From positions 186,001-250,000 of the forward strand of contig JAIYAN010000015.1 of assembly GCA_027489035.1 (NCBI GenBank): a stretch of DNA of 64,000 nucleotides. Reading direction: 5' to 3'. Positions within the stretch are counted from its first letter, which is position 1. The number at the start of each line of letters is the position of its first letter. This document shows positions 38,117-47,441 of this stretch, piece by piece. The stretch comes from Chitinophagaceae bacterium. Lineage in GTDB: Bacteria > Bacteroidota > Bacteroidia > Chitinophagales > Chitinophagaceae. The translations under genes and the position numbers were made by a program. Below the pieces are notes generated by a model that was not told the origin of the DNA, did no database searches, and worked only from the letters and a program-made list of their open reading frames with translations.

Positions 38117-40825
38117 ATGATGAAAGTTTACATTGGAAAAATAATTTTTCTTTTCAATATACTTACCTTTTTTTATGGCTTAGATTCAAAAGCACAAGCA
38201 CCTATAAATGATTTGTGTAGTAATGCCATTTTACTTACAGCACAATCAAGTTGCACATATACACAGTTTACCACTTTAAATGCAACATCAAACTCTACAG
38301 ATCCCAATCCCAGTTGTGGTGGCACTTTCGCTGGAGGGGATGTGTGGTTTAAAATAGTTGTTCCTCCTTCTGGTAATTTAAATATCACTTCAAATGTTGG
38401 GCAAATACTGGATGGTGTAATGGCATTGTATAGTGGCAATTGTACTGCACTTACAGAAATTGCATGTGATGATGATGGTGGTCCAAATGGATTAATGCCC
38501 TTTATTTCGGCAACTGGATTAACCCCTGGGAATACCGTTTATCTTCGTTTTTGGGAATATGGAAATGACAATAACGGCACTTTCAATATTTGTGTACAAA
38601 CCACCGCAATTTGTAATAATGGAAATGCTTCGGGTTGCGGATGTCCTGATGAAAGTTCTACAGATTGTTATTTACTTCCCGATATTTTGGCCGGAAAAAG
38701 AACATTAAATGCAACAAGAGGTTGGACAGAATACAATCAATTAATTAATGGAGTAAATAAAGGGTTAATTCGACTAGATGTTTCAACACCCAATGTAGGT
38801 TATGGTCCAATGGAAATAATGCCCACCAATGATTACATTTGCGGTACCGATACACTTCGCAATTTTTTCCCTTCTGGTTCTTTTTTATGCCCCGATGGAA
38901 GTTTCCCAAAACGATTAATCAATCAACGCATTTATCATAAAGTAAATGATCGTTTCGAATATCTATTACGACCTGCGGGTTATATGCAATATCATCCAGC
39001 ACATGGGCATATTCATATTGATAGTTGGGGACTTTATACGTTGAGATTAAAAGATAATTCCATTGCGGATACATTGAAATGGCCGATCGTAAATAGTGGC
39101 ATTAAAGTGAGTTTTTGTTTGATTGATTTAACCACATGTACTGGCGCACTAGGTGATTGTGTAGATACATTAGGCAATGTGTTGAACAATACCAACGTAA
39201 GAAATTATGGACTTGGTGGCGGTTATAGTTGTGGGAATTTAATACAAGGAATTAGCGTTGGAAAAGTAGATATCTATGGTCAATATTTGGATGAAAGTTT
39301 TGTAAAAATACCTTATGAAACTTGTAATGGCGAATACTATGCCATGATACAAATTGATCCAGATAATCATTTCCTCGAAATGAATGAAAATAACAATTGG
39401 CTATCTGCAAAAACGGTACTTACCAAACAGCGTCCTACAAACACAAACCCATATGCGTATATTTTTAGCGAAAAGGGAAATGTAATTTGTAATGGAGATA
39501 GTTTGAAACTTCATGCAAGTGGTGCTTCAAGATATTTGTGGAGTACTGGGCAAACAACTCAAGACATAACCATTAGGCAACCCGGAAGGTATTGGGTAGA
39601 AGCGGTTACACCATGTGGTAATGCCACTAGTGACACGTTAGATATATTTTCAGCAGGAGCGAGTTCATATCCCGAATCTATTATGGCAGACACCGTATGT
39701 TCAGGTGCTACAGCAAATTTATATGCTAGTGGAAATGCACATTGGTACAACGCGCCAATAGGTGGAGACTTGTTGCACATAGGCAATACTTTTCAAACAG
39801 GTACGCTTAATGCATCACAAACATTTTATGTTGCTGATCAACCTCCATATAACGCAGATTCAGTTGGTGCTTATAGAAATCAAATTACTTCAAATGGTGA
39901 TTATACCCACAACGCAGAAGATTATTTGATTTTTAATGCGTTCCTTCCTTTTAAATTAAATAAAGTAAGCGTTTATGCAAACGGGGCGGGGGTGAGGTAT
40001 ATCCAACTGAGAAATATTTATGGAAAAACCATAGTTGAAAAGCCGGTTATTTTACGTGATGGTTTTCAGGAAGTAGAATTGAATTTTTATGTTCCTGCTG
40101 GTTTGAATCATCAATTGGGTTTAAGCAGTTCACAAGGAATTGTAAATCTATTTGCCAATAAAGCCGCCAATAATGTTGGATTTCCTTTTAAAATAAATGC
40201 ATTGATGAATATTATTGGTTCATCAAAAGGAGATAGCGTATATCCATATTTTTATAATTGGCAAGTTGAAAATATTCCGCAAACTTGTAATAATGGCGCC
40301 CGTTTATCTATTACGGCAATGGTTGCTCCAAATGTAACACCTGTTATTGCAGGCGTTGATCCATTGTACTTGCATACAGATAATCCGGTGTTGGTAAATT
40401 TAATTCCTGCAGGCGGTGTATTAACAGGAAATGGCGTTTTGGGAAATACCTTTAATCCACAATTGGCGGGTATTGGCGTACATCAATTAAATTATGTATA
40501 TCGCTTTGGTCGTTGCAGTACCCAAACAAGTTTTACAACCGAAGTTAGATTTGATAGTGCTACGATTCAATATGAAACATCGGTACAAATCAGAAACAAT
40601 GTTGGCCCAACACCTCGTCTTTATTTAACCAGCAACCAAAGCATGCCCGTTGAAATTAGAATACATAATAGCGTAGGACAATTGTTGAAATCTTTAAAAT
40701 ATGGTGCAAATCGGGGAACGAATTTATTTGATATAGAAATCCAAAATTTCTCGAAAGGTATTTACATGCTCGAAGTGTATTATGGTGAAAATAATGAACG
40801 GAAAGTATTTAAGTTGATTAGATAA
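38117..40825 (+). CDS. T9SS-secreted protein with lysyl-oxidase-like domain
   Basis: 902 aa; QYHPAHGHIHIDSWGLYTLRL (HxHxH), KVSFCLIDLT, GISVGKVDIYGQYLDESFVKIPYETCNGEYYAMIQIDPDNHFLEMNENNNW resemble bacterial lysyl oxidases; C-terminal GIYMLEVYYGENNERKVFKLIR sorting domain. Confidence 0.8.
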   Translation: MMKVYIGKIIFLFNILTFFYGLDSKAQAPINDLCSNAILLTAQSSCTYTQFTTLNATSNSTDPNPSCGGTFAGGDVWFKIVVPPSGNLNITSNVGQILDGVMALYSGNCTALTEIACDDDGGPNGLMPFISATGLTPGNTVYLRFWEYGNDNNGTFNICVQTTAICNNGNASGCGCPDESSTDCYLLPDILAGKRTLNATRGWTEYNQLINGVNKGLIRLDVSTPNVGYGPMEIMPTNDYICGTDTLRNFFPSGSFLCPDGSFPKRLINQRIYHKVNDRFEYLLRPAGYMQYHPAHGHIHIDSWGLYTLRLKDNSIADTLKWPIVNSGIKVSFCLIDLTTCTGALGDCVDTLGNVLNNTNVRNYGLGGGYSCGNLIQGISVGKVDIYGQYLDESFVKIPYETCNGEYYAMIQIDPDNHFLEMNENNNWLSAKTVLTKQRPTNTNPYAYIFSEKGNVICNGDSLKLHASGASRYLWSTGQTTQDITIRQPGRYWVEAVTPCGNATSDTLDIFSAGASSYPESIMADTVCSGATANLYASGNAHWYNAPIGGDLLHIGNTFQTGTLNASQTFYVADQPPYNADSVGAYRNQITSNGDYTHNAEDYLIFNAFLPFKLNKVSVYANGAGVRYIQLRNIYGKTIVEKPVILRDGFQEVELNFYVPAGLNHQLGLSSSQGIVNLFANKAANNVGFPFKINALMNIIGSSKGDSVYPYFYNWQVENIPQTCNNGARLSITAMVAPNVTPVIAGVDPLYLHTDNPVLVNLIPAGGVLTGNGVLGNTFNPQLAGIGVHQLNYVYRFGRCSTQTSFTTEVRFDSATIQYETSVQIRNNVGPTPRLYLTSNQSMPVEIRIHNSVGQLLKSLKYGANRGTNLFDIEIQNFSKGIYMLEVYYGENNERKVFKLIR

Positions 40826-40879
40826 TGATCAAAAAATTAGTATTCCAACATGTCAATGTTTGTTGGTTTTTTTTCATAG

Positions 40880-40899
40880 CCCACGGTTTAAACCGTGGG
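40880..40899. repeat. Perfect 20-bp palindrome CCCACGGTTTAAACCGTGGG
   Basis: Read directly; member of the CCCACGG hairpin family. Confidence 0.95.
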
Positions 40900-40961
40900 T
40901 CAAGGAATTTTTGTAAATACATAATGGTTTTAACCATTTATTTAAATTGATTAAATAATCA

Positions 40962-41984
40962 TCAAAAAATCAATTTTCCAATTCGTCCATTTCCGCCAGC
41001 GAAATAAACCGCATTTCCTTTTTTTGCTTTTCGGCAAACATGGAATCCTGTGTTGGAAATCGATGTAAAATGTTGGCCATTGTCGGTGGTGATGTCAACG
41101 CCATTTAATCCGCAGGTTATCCAAGTTTTATCTTTTATAAACTCAACACAACTGCGGTAGCCGTGTGGTGGTTGTACAGAGGAAACCCAGTTTACACCAG
41201 CATCTGAAGTAAATGAAAAATTTTGATTAGCGCTGTCTTTAACATTAAAATCGCCACCCACTACCATAAATGTTTTTTTATCTTTTACTGCAATGGAATT
41301 TGCGCCGGTCGATTCCTGTCCCTGAATAATGGGTAGTTTTATTTTTTTATCACGAATGAAAATATTTGAAGATAATCCACCAGAAACAAAAACAGCTTCT
41401 TGTTTGTTTAACCTTCTGATGTTTGTACCACTGCTGGCAAAACAAGCTTCGCCAACATTGGCAATTGGTTTGTTCGCTTCGGGAATTTTCTGCCAATTTT
41501 TTCCTCCATCAAAAGTTCTGGCAATGAAAAATTTACCATTAATTGGATCGCCAATTACGATGCCACTTTGCACATTCCAAAATTCCATCGCATCCAAAAA
41601 CATACCTGTGGTAGTGTCTTTAAAAACCACGTCCCATTTCTGACCACCATCAATCGTTCTTAAAATATATGCTGGCGTGTCTATACTCATTACAATAGCT
41701 GTCATGTCGTCGAATGCTTCAATGTCTCTAAATTCTTTTTTCTCAAACCCCGGGACGGTAATGAATGTCCATGTTTTACCCGCATCTATACTTTTACCCA
41801 CCGTACCACCGCTTCCACTTACCCAAACGGTATTGTCATTTACTACAGATAAACCACGAATGGAGGTTTTGGTTCCATTGTTTACCAACTGAACAGTTTG
41901 AGCAGTTGATGTTTTAATGATTAAACAAATTATAAAGGGGAGTAATGATTTTTTCATTTTGGAAATGTAGAAGGAAAAATTCAA
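40962..41984 (-). CDS. YCF48/BNR-repeat secreted beta-propeller protein (start probably at the internal Met of MKKSLLPF)
   Basis: Repeated DNTVWVSGSGGTVGKSIDAGKTW, YILRTIDGGQKWDVVF, IARTFDGGKNWQKI. Confidence 0.85.
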   Translation of the reverse strand: MNFSFYISKMKKSLLPFIICLIIKTSTAQTVQLVNNGTKTSIRGLSVVNDNTVWVSGSGGTVGKSIDAGKTWTFITVPGFEKKEFRDIEAFDDMTAIVMSIDTPAYILRTIDGGQKWDVVFKDTTTGMFLDAMEFWNVQSGIVIGDPINGKFFIARTFDGGKNWQKIPEANKPIANVGEACFASSGTNIRRLNKQEAVFVSGGLSSNIFIRDKKIKLPIIQGQESTGANSIAVKDKKTFMVVGGDFNVKDSANQNFSFTSDAGVNWVSSVQPPHGYRSCVEFIKDKTWITCGLNGVDITTDNGQHFTSISNTGFHVCRKAKKGNAVYFAGGNGRIGKLIF

Positions 41985-42061
41985 AATTCAAAATTCGAAA
42001 TTCAAAATTCAAAATTCAAAAAAATATTCGATGGAATGGAAATGTCAACTTGTTGAACATT

Positions 42062-42146
42062 TTTGTTTCGCGCAAAGCTCGCAAAGGAGCAAAGACGCAA
42101 GGTTTTCTTGCCAAGAAGGCACAAAGACACCAAGTCACGAAGTTTT
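42062..42146. repeat. Dispersed 'gcaaagacgcaagg / aaggcacaaagacaccaag' low-complexity repeat
   Basis: Same family in reverse orientation at about 45727-45766 and on the plus strand at about 29923-29942. Confidence 0.8.
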
Positions 42147-42224
42147 TTTGAAGAAGATGAAGCAAATAATTGGAAAATGCTTCCAACCTTTTGAACGCAT
42201 TGAACTTATTGAACCTTTTGAACC

Positions 42225-42336
42225 AAACCTCCCAAACCTCAAAAACCTCTCAAACCTCAAAAACCTCCCAAACCTTTCAAACCTCCCAAACCTCCCAAAC
42301 CTCCCAAACCTCTCAAACCTCTCAAACCTCTAAAAC
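42225..42336. repeat. 9-bp minisatellite, unit AAACCTCNC
   Basis: aaacctccc/aaacctctc/aaacctccc... roughly a dozen units ending about 65 bp before hutH. Confidence 0.92.
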
Positions 42337-42400
42337 ATCTTCCATCTTCCTTTTTTCACTATTTTTGACCTCGTAAAATAATAAACCAATTTCTTTTTTA

Positions 42401-43900
42401 ATGAGCAACCCCATTTTTAAAATAGACGCTCCGATAGAGCAGATTTCGGATATTCAAACACTTGCTTCCAATAGTACAAAATTGGAATTGAATGATGATT
42501 CCTTGGCGAAAATTGCCAAATGCCGCAAATATCTCGATGATAAAATGACCGGAAAAGATGAATTACATTATGGCATCAATACCGGCTTTGGCTTTTTGCA
42601 AAATGTAAGAATTGATAATAATCAACTTGAAATTTTACAGGAAAATCTAATTAAATCTCATGCTTGTGGTATGGGCGATGAAGTGCCATCTGACATCGTG
42701 AAAATCATGCTTGCGCTAAAAATTAAGTCGTTAAGCTATGGTCATTCAGGTGTACAAACCAAAACGGTAGAGCGTTTGATAGACATGTACAATAACAATA
42801 TTATTCCTGTTATTTATACACAAGGTTCGTTGGGTGCTTCTGGTGATTTAGCGCCTTTAAGTCATTTGTGTTTGCCCTTACTCGGCTTGGGGGAAGTATA
42901 TTTTGAAGGAAAAAAAAGTCCAGCTTCGGTTGTAATGAACAGGTTTTCATGGGAACCGATAAAGCTTCAAAGTAAAGAAGGACTGGCTCTTATCAATGGC
43001 ACCCAATTTATGAGCAGTTATGGTTCGTATTGTTTGGCTAAGTCGCATCGTTTAATGCAATGGGCAAATGTGATAGCTGCAATAAGCTTCGAAGGATTTG
43101 ATGGGGTGGTGTCTCCATTTAACAAACATATACATGAAATTAGATCACATGAAGGGCAGGTAAAAGTTGCTGAAACGATGCGTGATTTATTGAAGGGTAG
43201 CGAAATCGTAGCTCAACAAAAATCACAGGTCCAAGATCCGTATTCTTTCAGATGTATTCCTCAGGTTCATGGGGCTACGCTTGATACCATCAATTATGTA
43301 AGTCAAGTTTTTATCAAAGAAATCAATTCTGTTACCGATAATCCAAATGTTTTTCCCGAAGAAGATTTGATTTTAAGTGGAGGAAATTTTCACGGACAAC
43401 CATTGGCTTTAACGCTCGATTTTTTATCAATCGCGATGAGTGAATTGGCAAACATTAGTGAAAGAAGAACTTACCAATTGATCAGCGGGTTACGCAATTT
43501 ACCTCCATTTTTAGTTAAAAATTCTGGATTGAATTCTGGTTTTATGATTCCTCAATATACCGCCGCTGGGATTGTTAGCGAAAACAAACAATTGTGCACG
43601 CCAAGTAGTGTGGATTCAATTCCTTCAAGCATAAACCAAGAAGATCACGTAAGTATGGGCGCAAATGGTGCGGTGAAATGCAAACGTGTTATTGATAACG
43701 TAGAAAAAGTATTGGCGATAGAATTACTTACAGCCATTCAAGCGATAGATTTTAGAAGGCCATTAAAAACTTCCGAACAATTGGAAAAAATCATTGTTTC
43801 ATTTAGGAAGGAAATTTCATTCAATGATGCCGACAGAATCATGCACGACGATATGATTAAATCTGTTGAATTTTTAAGAAATTATAATTTGAATAATTAA
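42401..43900 (+). CDS. hutH: Histidine ammonia-lyase
   Basis: 499 aa; GSLGASGDLAPLSH MIO motif; QDPYSFRCIPQVHGA; YGINTGFG. Confidence 0.96.
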   Translation: MSNPIFKIDAPIEQISDIQTLASNSTKLELNDDSLAKIAKCRKYLDDKMTGKDELHYGINTGFGFLQNVRIDNNQLEILQENLIKSHACGMGDEVPSDIVKIMLALKIKSLSYGHSGVQTKTVERLIDMYNNNIIPVIYTQGSLGASGDLAPLSHLCLPLLGLGEVYFEGKKSPASVVMNRFSWEPIKLQSKEGLALINGTQFMSSYGSYCLAKSHRLMQWANVIAAISFEGFDGVVSPFNKHIHEIRSHEGQVKVAETMRDLLKGSEIVAQQKSQVQDPYSFRCIPQVHGATLDTINYVSQVFIKEINSVTDNPNVFPEEDLILSGGNFHGQPLALTLDFLSIAMSELANISERRTYQLISGLRNLPPFLVKNSGLNSGFMIPQYTAAGIVSENKQLCTPSSVDSIPSSINQEDHVSMGANGAVKCKRVIDNVEKVLAIELLTAIQAIDFRRPLKTSEQLEKIIVSFRKEISFNDADRIMHDDMIKSVEFLRNYNLNN

Positions 43901-43910
43901 AACATAATTT

Positions 43911-45581
43911 ATGTCTGAATTAAAATACGACTTTGAAAAATACAAAACCCCAACGGGTACCACTTTAAATTGTAAAGGCTGGGTTCAAGAAGCAGCATTA
44001 AGAATGTTGTTGAATAACTTAGATCCTAATGTAGCCGAGCGCCCCGAAGAATTGATTGTTTATGGAGGAAGAGGAAAAGCAGCACGTAATATTGAATCGC
44101 TTGATTTAATTATAAAAGGTCTCAAAGATTTAGAAGAAGATGAAACCTTATTGATTCAAAGTGGAAAACCAGTTGGCATATTAAAAACACATAAAGATTC
44201 TCCAAGGGTTTTAATCAGTAACTCTCAGCTTGTACCCAATTGGGCAAATTGGAAACATTTCGATGAGCTGGAGAAAAAAGGATTGATGATGTACGGACAA
44301 ATGACGGCTGGAAGTTGGATTTATATCGGCAGCCAAGGAATTGTACAAGGTACATATGAAACCTATGGTTCGGCAGCTACAAAACATTTTGGCGGTTCAT
44401 TGAAAGGGACGCTAAATGTAACTGCAGGTTTGGGTGGAATGGGTGGCGCTCAACCTTTGGCCATTACGATGAATGAAGGGGTTGCACTTGTTGCAGAAGT
44501 AGAGGAATGGCGCATAGACAAAAGATTAGAAACGAAATATCTTGATGAGAAATACTTAAATATTGATGAAGCCATTGATAAAGCACTTCAATATAAAACG
44601 GAAGGAAAAGCAATAAGCATCGGTGTTTTGTGTAATGCCGTAAATCTTTTGCAGCGATTGATTGAGCGAAATATTGTGCCAGATACCTTAACCGACCAAA
44701 CCAGTGCACACGATCCATTGATTGGCTATATTCCACATCATTTAACCAATGAAGAAGCCAATGCACTTAGAACTGAAAATCCTGATGAATACATTAGACT
44801 CAGTTATGTGAGCATGCGTAAGCATGTAGAATTGATGATTGAGTTGCAATCGATGGGTGCGGTTACTTTTGATTATGGAAACAACATCAGAGCCAGAGCA
44901 AAAGAACAAGGTCTTGAAAATGCATTTGATTTCCCTGGCTTTGTGCCGGCCTATATACGACCATTATTTTGCGAAGGTAAAGGTCCGTTTAGATGGGCTG
45001 CATTAAGCGGTGATCCTGAAGATATTCGCGTAACGGATGAATTAATGATGGAATTATTTCCCGAAAATTCAGGTATGATTCGTTGGATGAAAATGGCAAA
45101 AGAAAAAATTGCCTTCCAAGGATTGCCTGCACGTATTTGTTGGATTGGCCAGGGTGAAAGAGAAAAAGCAGGTTTGGCTTTTAATGAATTGGTCAGAACG
45201 GGTAAAGTAAAAGCACCAATTGTAATTGGTCGCGATCATTTAGATACAGGATCTGTTGCTAGTCCGAACCGTGAAACAGAAGCAATGTTAGATGGTTCTG
45301 ATGCAGTAGCAGATTGGCCAATATTAAATGCTTTGGTAAATACAGCTGGCGGCGCAAGTTGGGTTTCGTTGCATCATGGCGGTGGCGTTGGAATGGGTTA
45401 CAGCATTCACTCCGGAATGGTTATCGTGGCAGATGGTACCGACAATGCAAAAGCAAGATTGAGCCGAGTGTTAAGAAACGATCCAGGAATGGGTGTTATC
45501 CGTCATGCAGATGCAGGTTACGAACTTGCGCAAAAAACAGCAGATGCACATCATTTAGATATTAAAAAGAGGTTGGGATAG
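43911..45581 (+). CDS. hutU: Urocanate hydratase
   Basis: 556 aa; [76 protein letters not shown]. Confidence 0.97.
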   Translation: MSELKYDFEKYKTPTGTTLNCKGWVQEAALRMLLNNLDPNVAERPEELIVYGGRGKAARNIESLDLIIKGLKDLEEDETLLIQSGKPVGILKTHKDSPRVLISNSQLVPNWANWKHFDELEKKGLMMYGQMTAGSWIYIGSQGIVQGTYETYGSAATKHFGGSLKGTLNVTAGLGGMGGAQPLAITMNEGVALVAEVEEWRIDKRLETKYLDEKYLNIDEAIDKALQYKTEGKAISIGVLCNAVNLLQRLIERNIVPDTLTDQTSAHDPLIGYIPHHLTNEEANALRTENPDEYIRLSYVSMRKHVELMIELQSMGAVTFDYGNNIRARAKEQGLENAFDFPGFVPAYIRPLFCEGKGPFRWAALSGDPEDIRVTDELMMELFPENSGMIRWMKMAKEKIAFQGLPARICWIGQGEREKAGLAFNELVRTGKVKAPIVIGRDHLDTGSVASPNRETEAMLDGSDAVADWPILNALVNTAGGASWVSLHHGGGVGMGYSIHSGMVIVADGTDNAKARLSRVLRNDPGMGVIRHADAGYELAQKTADAHHLDIKKRLG

Positions 45582-45868
45582 GAGGAAGGTTTAAGTCGCT
45601 TCGCGGGTTTAAAACGTTTAAGAGGTTTGAGACGTTTTAGAAGTTCAAAAGGTTCAATGAGTTCAAAAGGTTCAAAACGTTAGAAGCATTTTCCATTTAT
45701 TAACAACTTTGTTCTATTCAAAAACTTTGTGTCTTTGGACCTTCGTGCCTTCGTGGCAAGAAAAACAAGGTTTAAATCGCTTCGCTAGTTTAATTGTTTA
45801 ATGGTTTAAAGGTTGAAGTATGTTCCAACTAACGCCAAACACCAAACGCCAAACGCAAAACAAAATTA

Positions 45869-45904
45869 AAAATAGCCCACGATTTTAAAACCGTAGGCTA
45901 TTTT
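45869..45904 (-). terminator. Terminator-like hairpin of the CCCACGG repeat family, downstream of the OMP gene
   Basis: AAAATAGCCCACGATTTTAAAACCGTAGGCTATTTT. Confidence 0.75.
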
Positions 45905-45922
45905 ATTAAGAATAATCCAACA

Positions 45923-46627
45923 TTAAAACTCAACCCCTACACCCAAATTCACATCAACAACACTCATACGTTGATGTATAATAGTGTTGATTTTGCTTCC
46001 TCCTGTAGTAATGTCGAAGTTCCATTTTGGTTTCATGTAACTGTAATCGATATTAGTAAATACATTGAAGTTTTTTGCAAATCGATATCTAAAATCTGTG
46101 CCCAATTGCCAAGCAAAAGCATCCGACCATTTATCAGGTGTAGATAAGGTTACTCCTGATATGTCTTCCAGACTAAATTTTAAAACGGGTGCATTTGCAC
46201 GTGAATATCCCACTAGGCCTTTTACATCCATATAAAAATTGTCGGCAAGTTCAATAGTTCCCATTGGGCCAGCAAGAATACCAAAATACTGCCAATGATC
46301 AGTTGAAGATGGGGTTACTGAGATAGGTAAGTATCTTTTTGCAGCTTCTTCATTAACGCCGAAATTAGAAAATTGCACTTTGCTTGCTATGCCAAAATTA
46401 TTTGTGATGCGATAGCTTCCCTGTAGGTTGATGTTAAATCCAGTTTTAGCAAATCCAGGGTCTTGAAATTTGTTGTAGTCTGTTGAGTTAAAAAATGCAA
46501 CCGGAAATGCAAATCCAGTTGATAAGCCAATGTTGAACTTGTTAGTTTCCATTTTAGATGTGCTCTGACTGTATGTTGCAGATATCATCAATAGCATTAA
46601 AGTTGTAATAAACAGTTGTTTTTTCAT
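45923..46627 (-). CDS. Outer-membrane beta-barrel protein
   Basis: 234 aa; signal peptide; alternating strands ending in aromatic VVDVNLGVGVEF. Confidence 0.8.
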   Translation of the reverse strand: MKKQLFITTLMLLMISATYSQSTSKMETNKFNIGLSTGFAFPVAFFNSTDYNKFQDPGFAKTGFNINLQGSYRITNNFGIASKVQFSNFGVNEEAAKRYLPISVTPSSTDHWQYFGILAGPMGTIELADNFYMDVKGLVGYSRANAPVLKFSLEDISGVTLSTPDKWSDAFAWQLGTDFRYRFAKNFNVFTNIDYSYMKPKWNFDITTGGSKINTIIHQRMSVVDVNLGVGVEF

Positions 46628-46898
46628 GTTAATAATTTTAAGTTAAATAATTAATTACTCCGTAAAAATAGAATGGATTATATCCGTATTATATGATTAT
46701 AGTTGAAACGAATTTGATTCAAATCATTACTTTCAGCAGCATATAAATGAATTTCATAACTCTATAGGAGCGACATGTTTTTTGTTTTTTTAATTTCAAA
46801 TATTTCTAAAATCATGATATAGATTACCTAATAGTCTTCGCAAATCATGTTTTAAAAATTATATTTCCCTCATTTTTATTTTCATAAAATCATCCCTT

Positions 46899-47279
46899 AT
46901 GAATGTAGTGTTTGAAAATCTTAGTTTGAAGAAATGTAATCAATTGCTTTCTAATGTTGAGTTTTATGAAAAGCAAATCGAAGCATTAGAAATGATGTTG
47001 AACGATGTGATAGTAAGGTTCACCAATAAAATTAGTTTTGATAAAAAAGCTTGGTTCACAAAGCTATTTGACGATAAAAAGGAATCATTAAAAATAATTA
47101 AGTTTAAATTAGAAAATGCTAGAATAGAAATCAATCATTCTGTATCAATAGATTTAGATCAAGGAGAAATGGAATCGTATGAACAAATAAAAAAAATGAG
47201 TAATGAAGTTTATAATCTTGAAAAAGAAATCAATGAATTGAGTAAGTCGCTTAAACTTTTTTTAATTGATATCTTGTAA
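46899..47279 (+). CDS. Hypothetical coiled-coil protein
   Basis: 126 aa, heptad-rich and charged; no recognised domain. Confidence 0.6.
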   Translation: MNVVFENLSLKKCNQLLSNVEFYEKQIEALEMMLNDVIVRFTNKISFDKKAWFTKLFDDKKESLKIIKFKLENARIEINHSVSIDLDQGEMESYEQIKKMSNEVYNLEKEINELSKSLKLFLIDIL

Positions 47280-47441
47280 TTGTAACATCTCCGAATTTCC
47301 GCTCTTTTAACTATCAAATTATTTAATATTACTTTTCATTTTTCTTAAATTTTGTTACTTAATAACATTTAGCTGAAAATAAGTTGTCTGTAAACTTTAT
47401 CTTTATTCCATATAGTATTGAATTTTTAATTTTTTGAATAC

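Noticed and set aside
42225-42336. CRISPR-like array
   Set aside because: Contiguous 9-bp tandem units with no spacers and no cas genes: a minisatellite.
42031-42376. ORFs of 100 and 68 aa (42031-42333, 42170-42376)
   Set aside because: They translate dispersed repeats and the 9-bp minisatellite (LPNLSNLPNL, SQTSQTSQTS); open frames are a by-product of the triplet-multiple unit.
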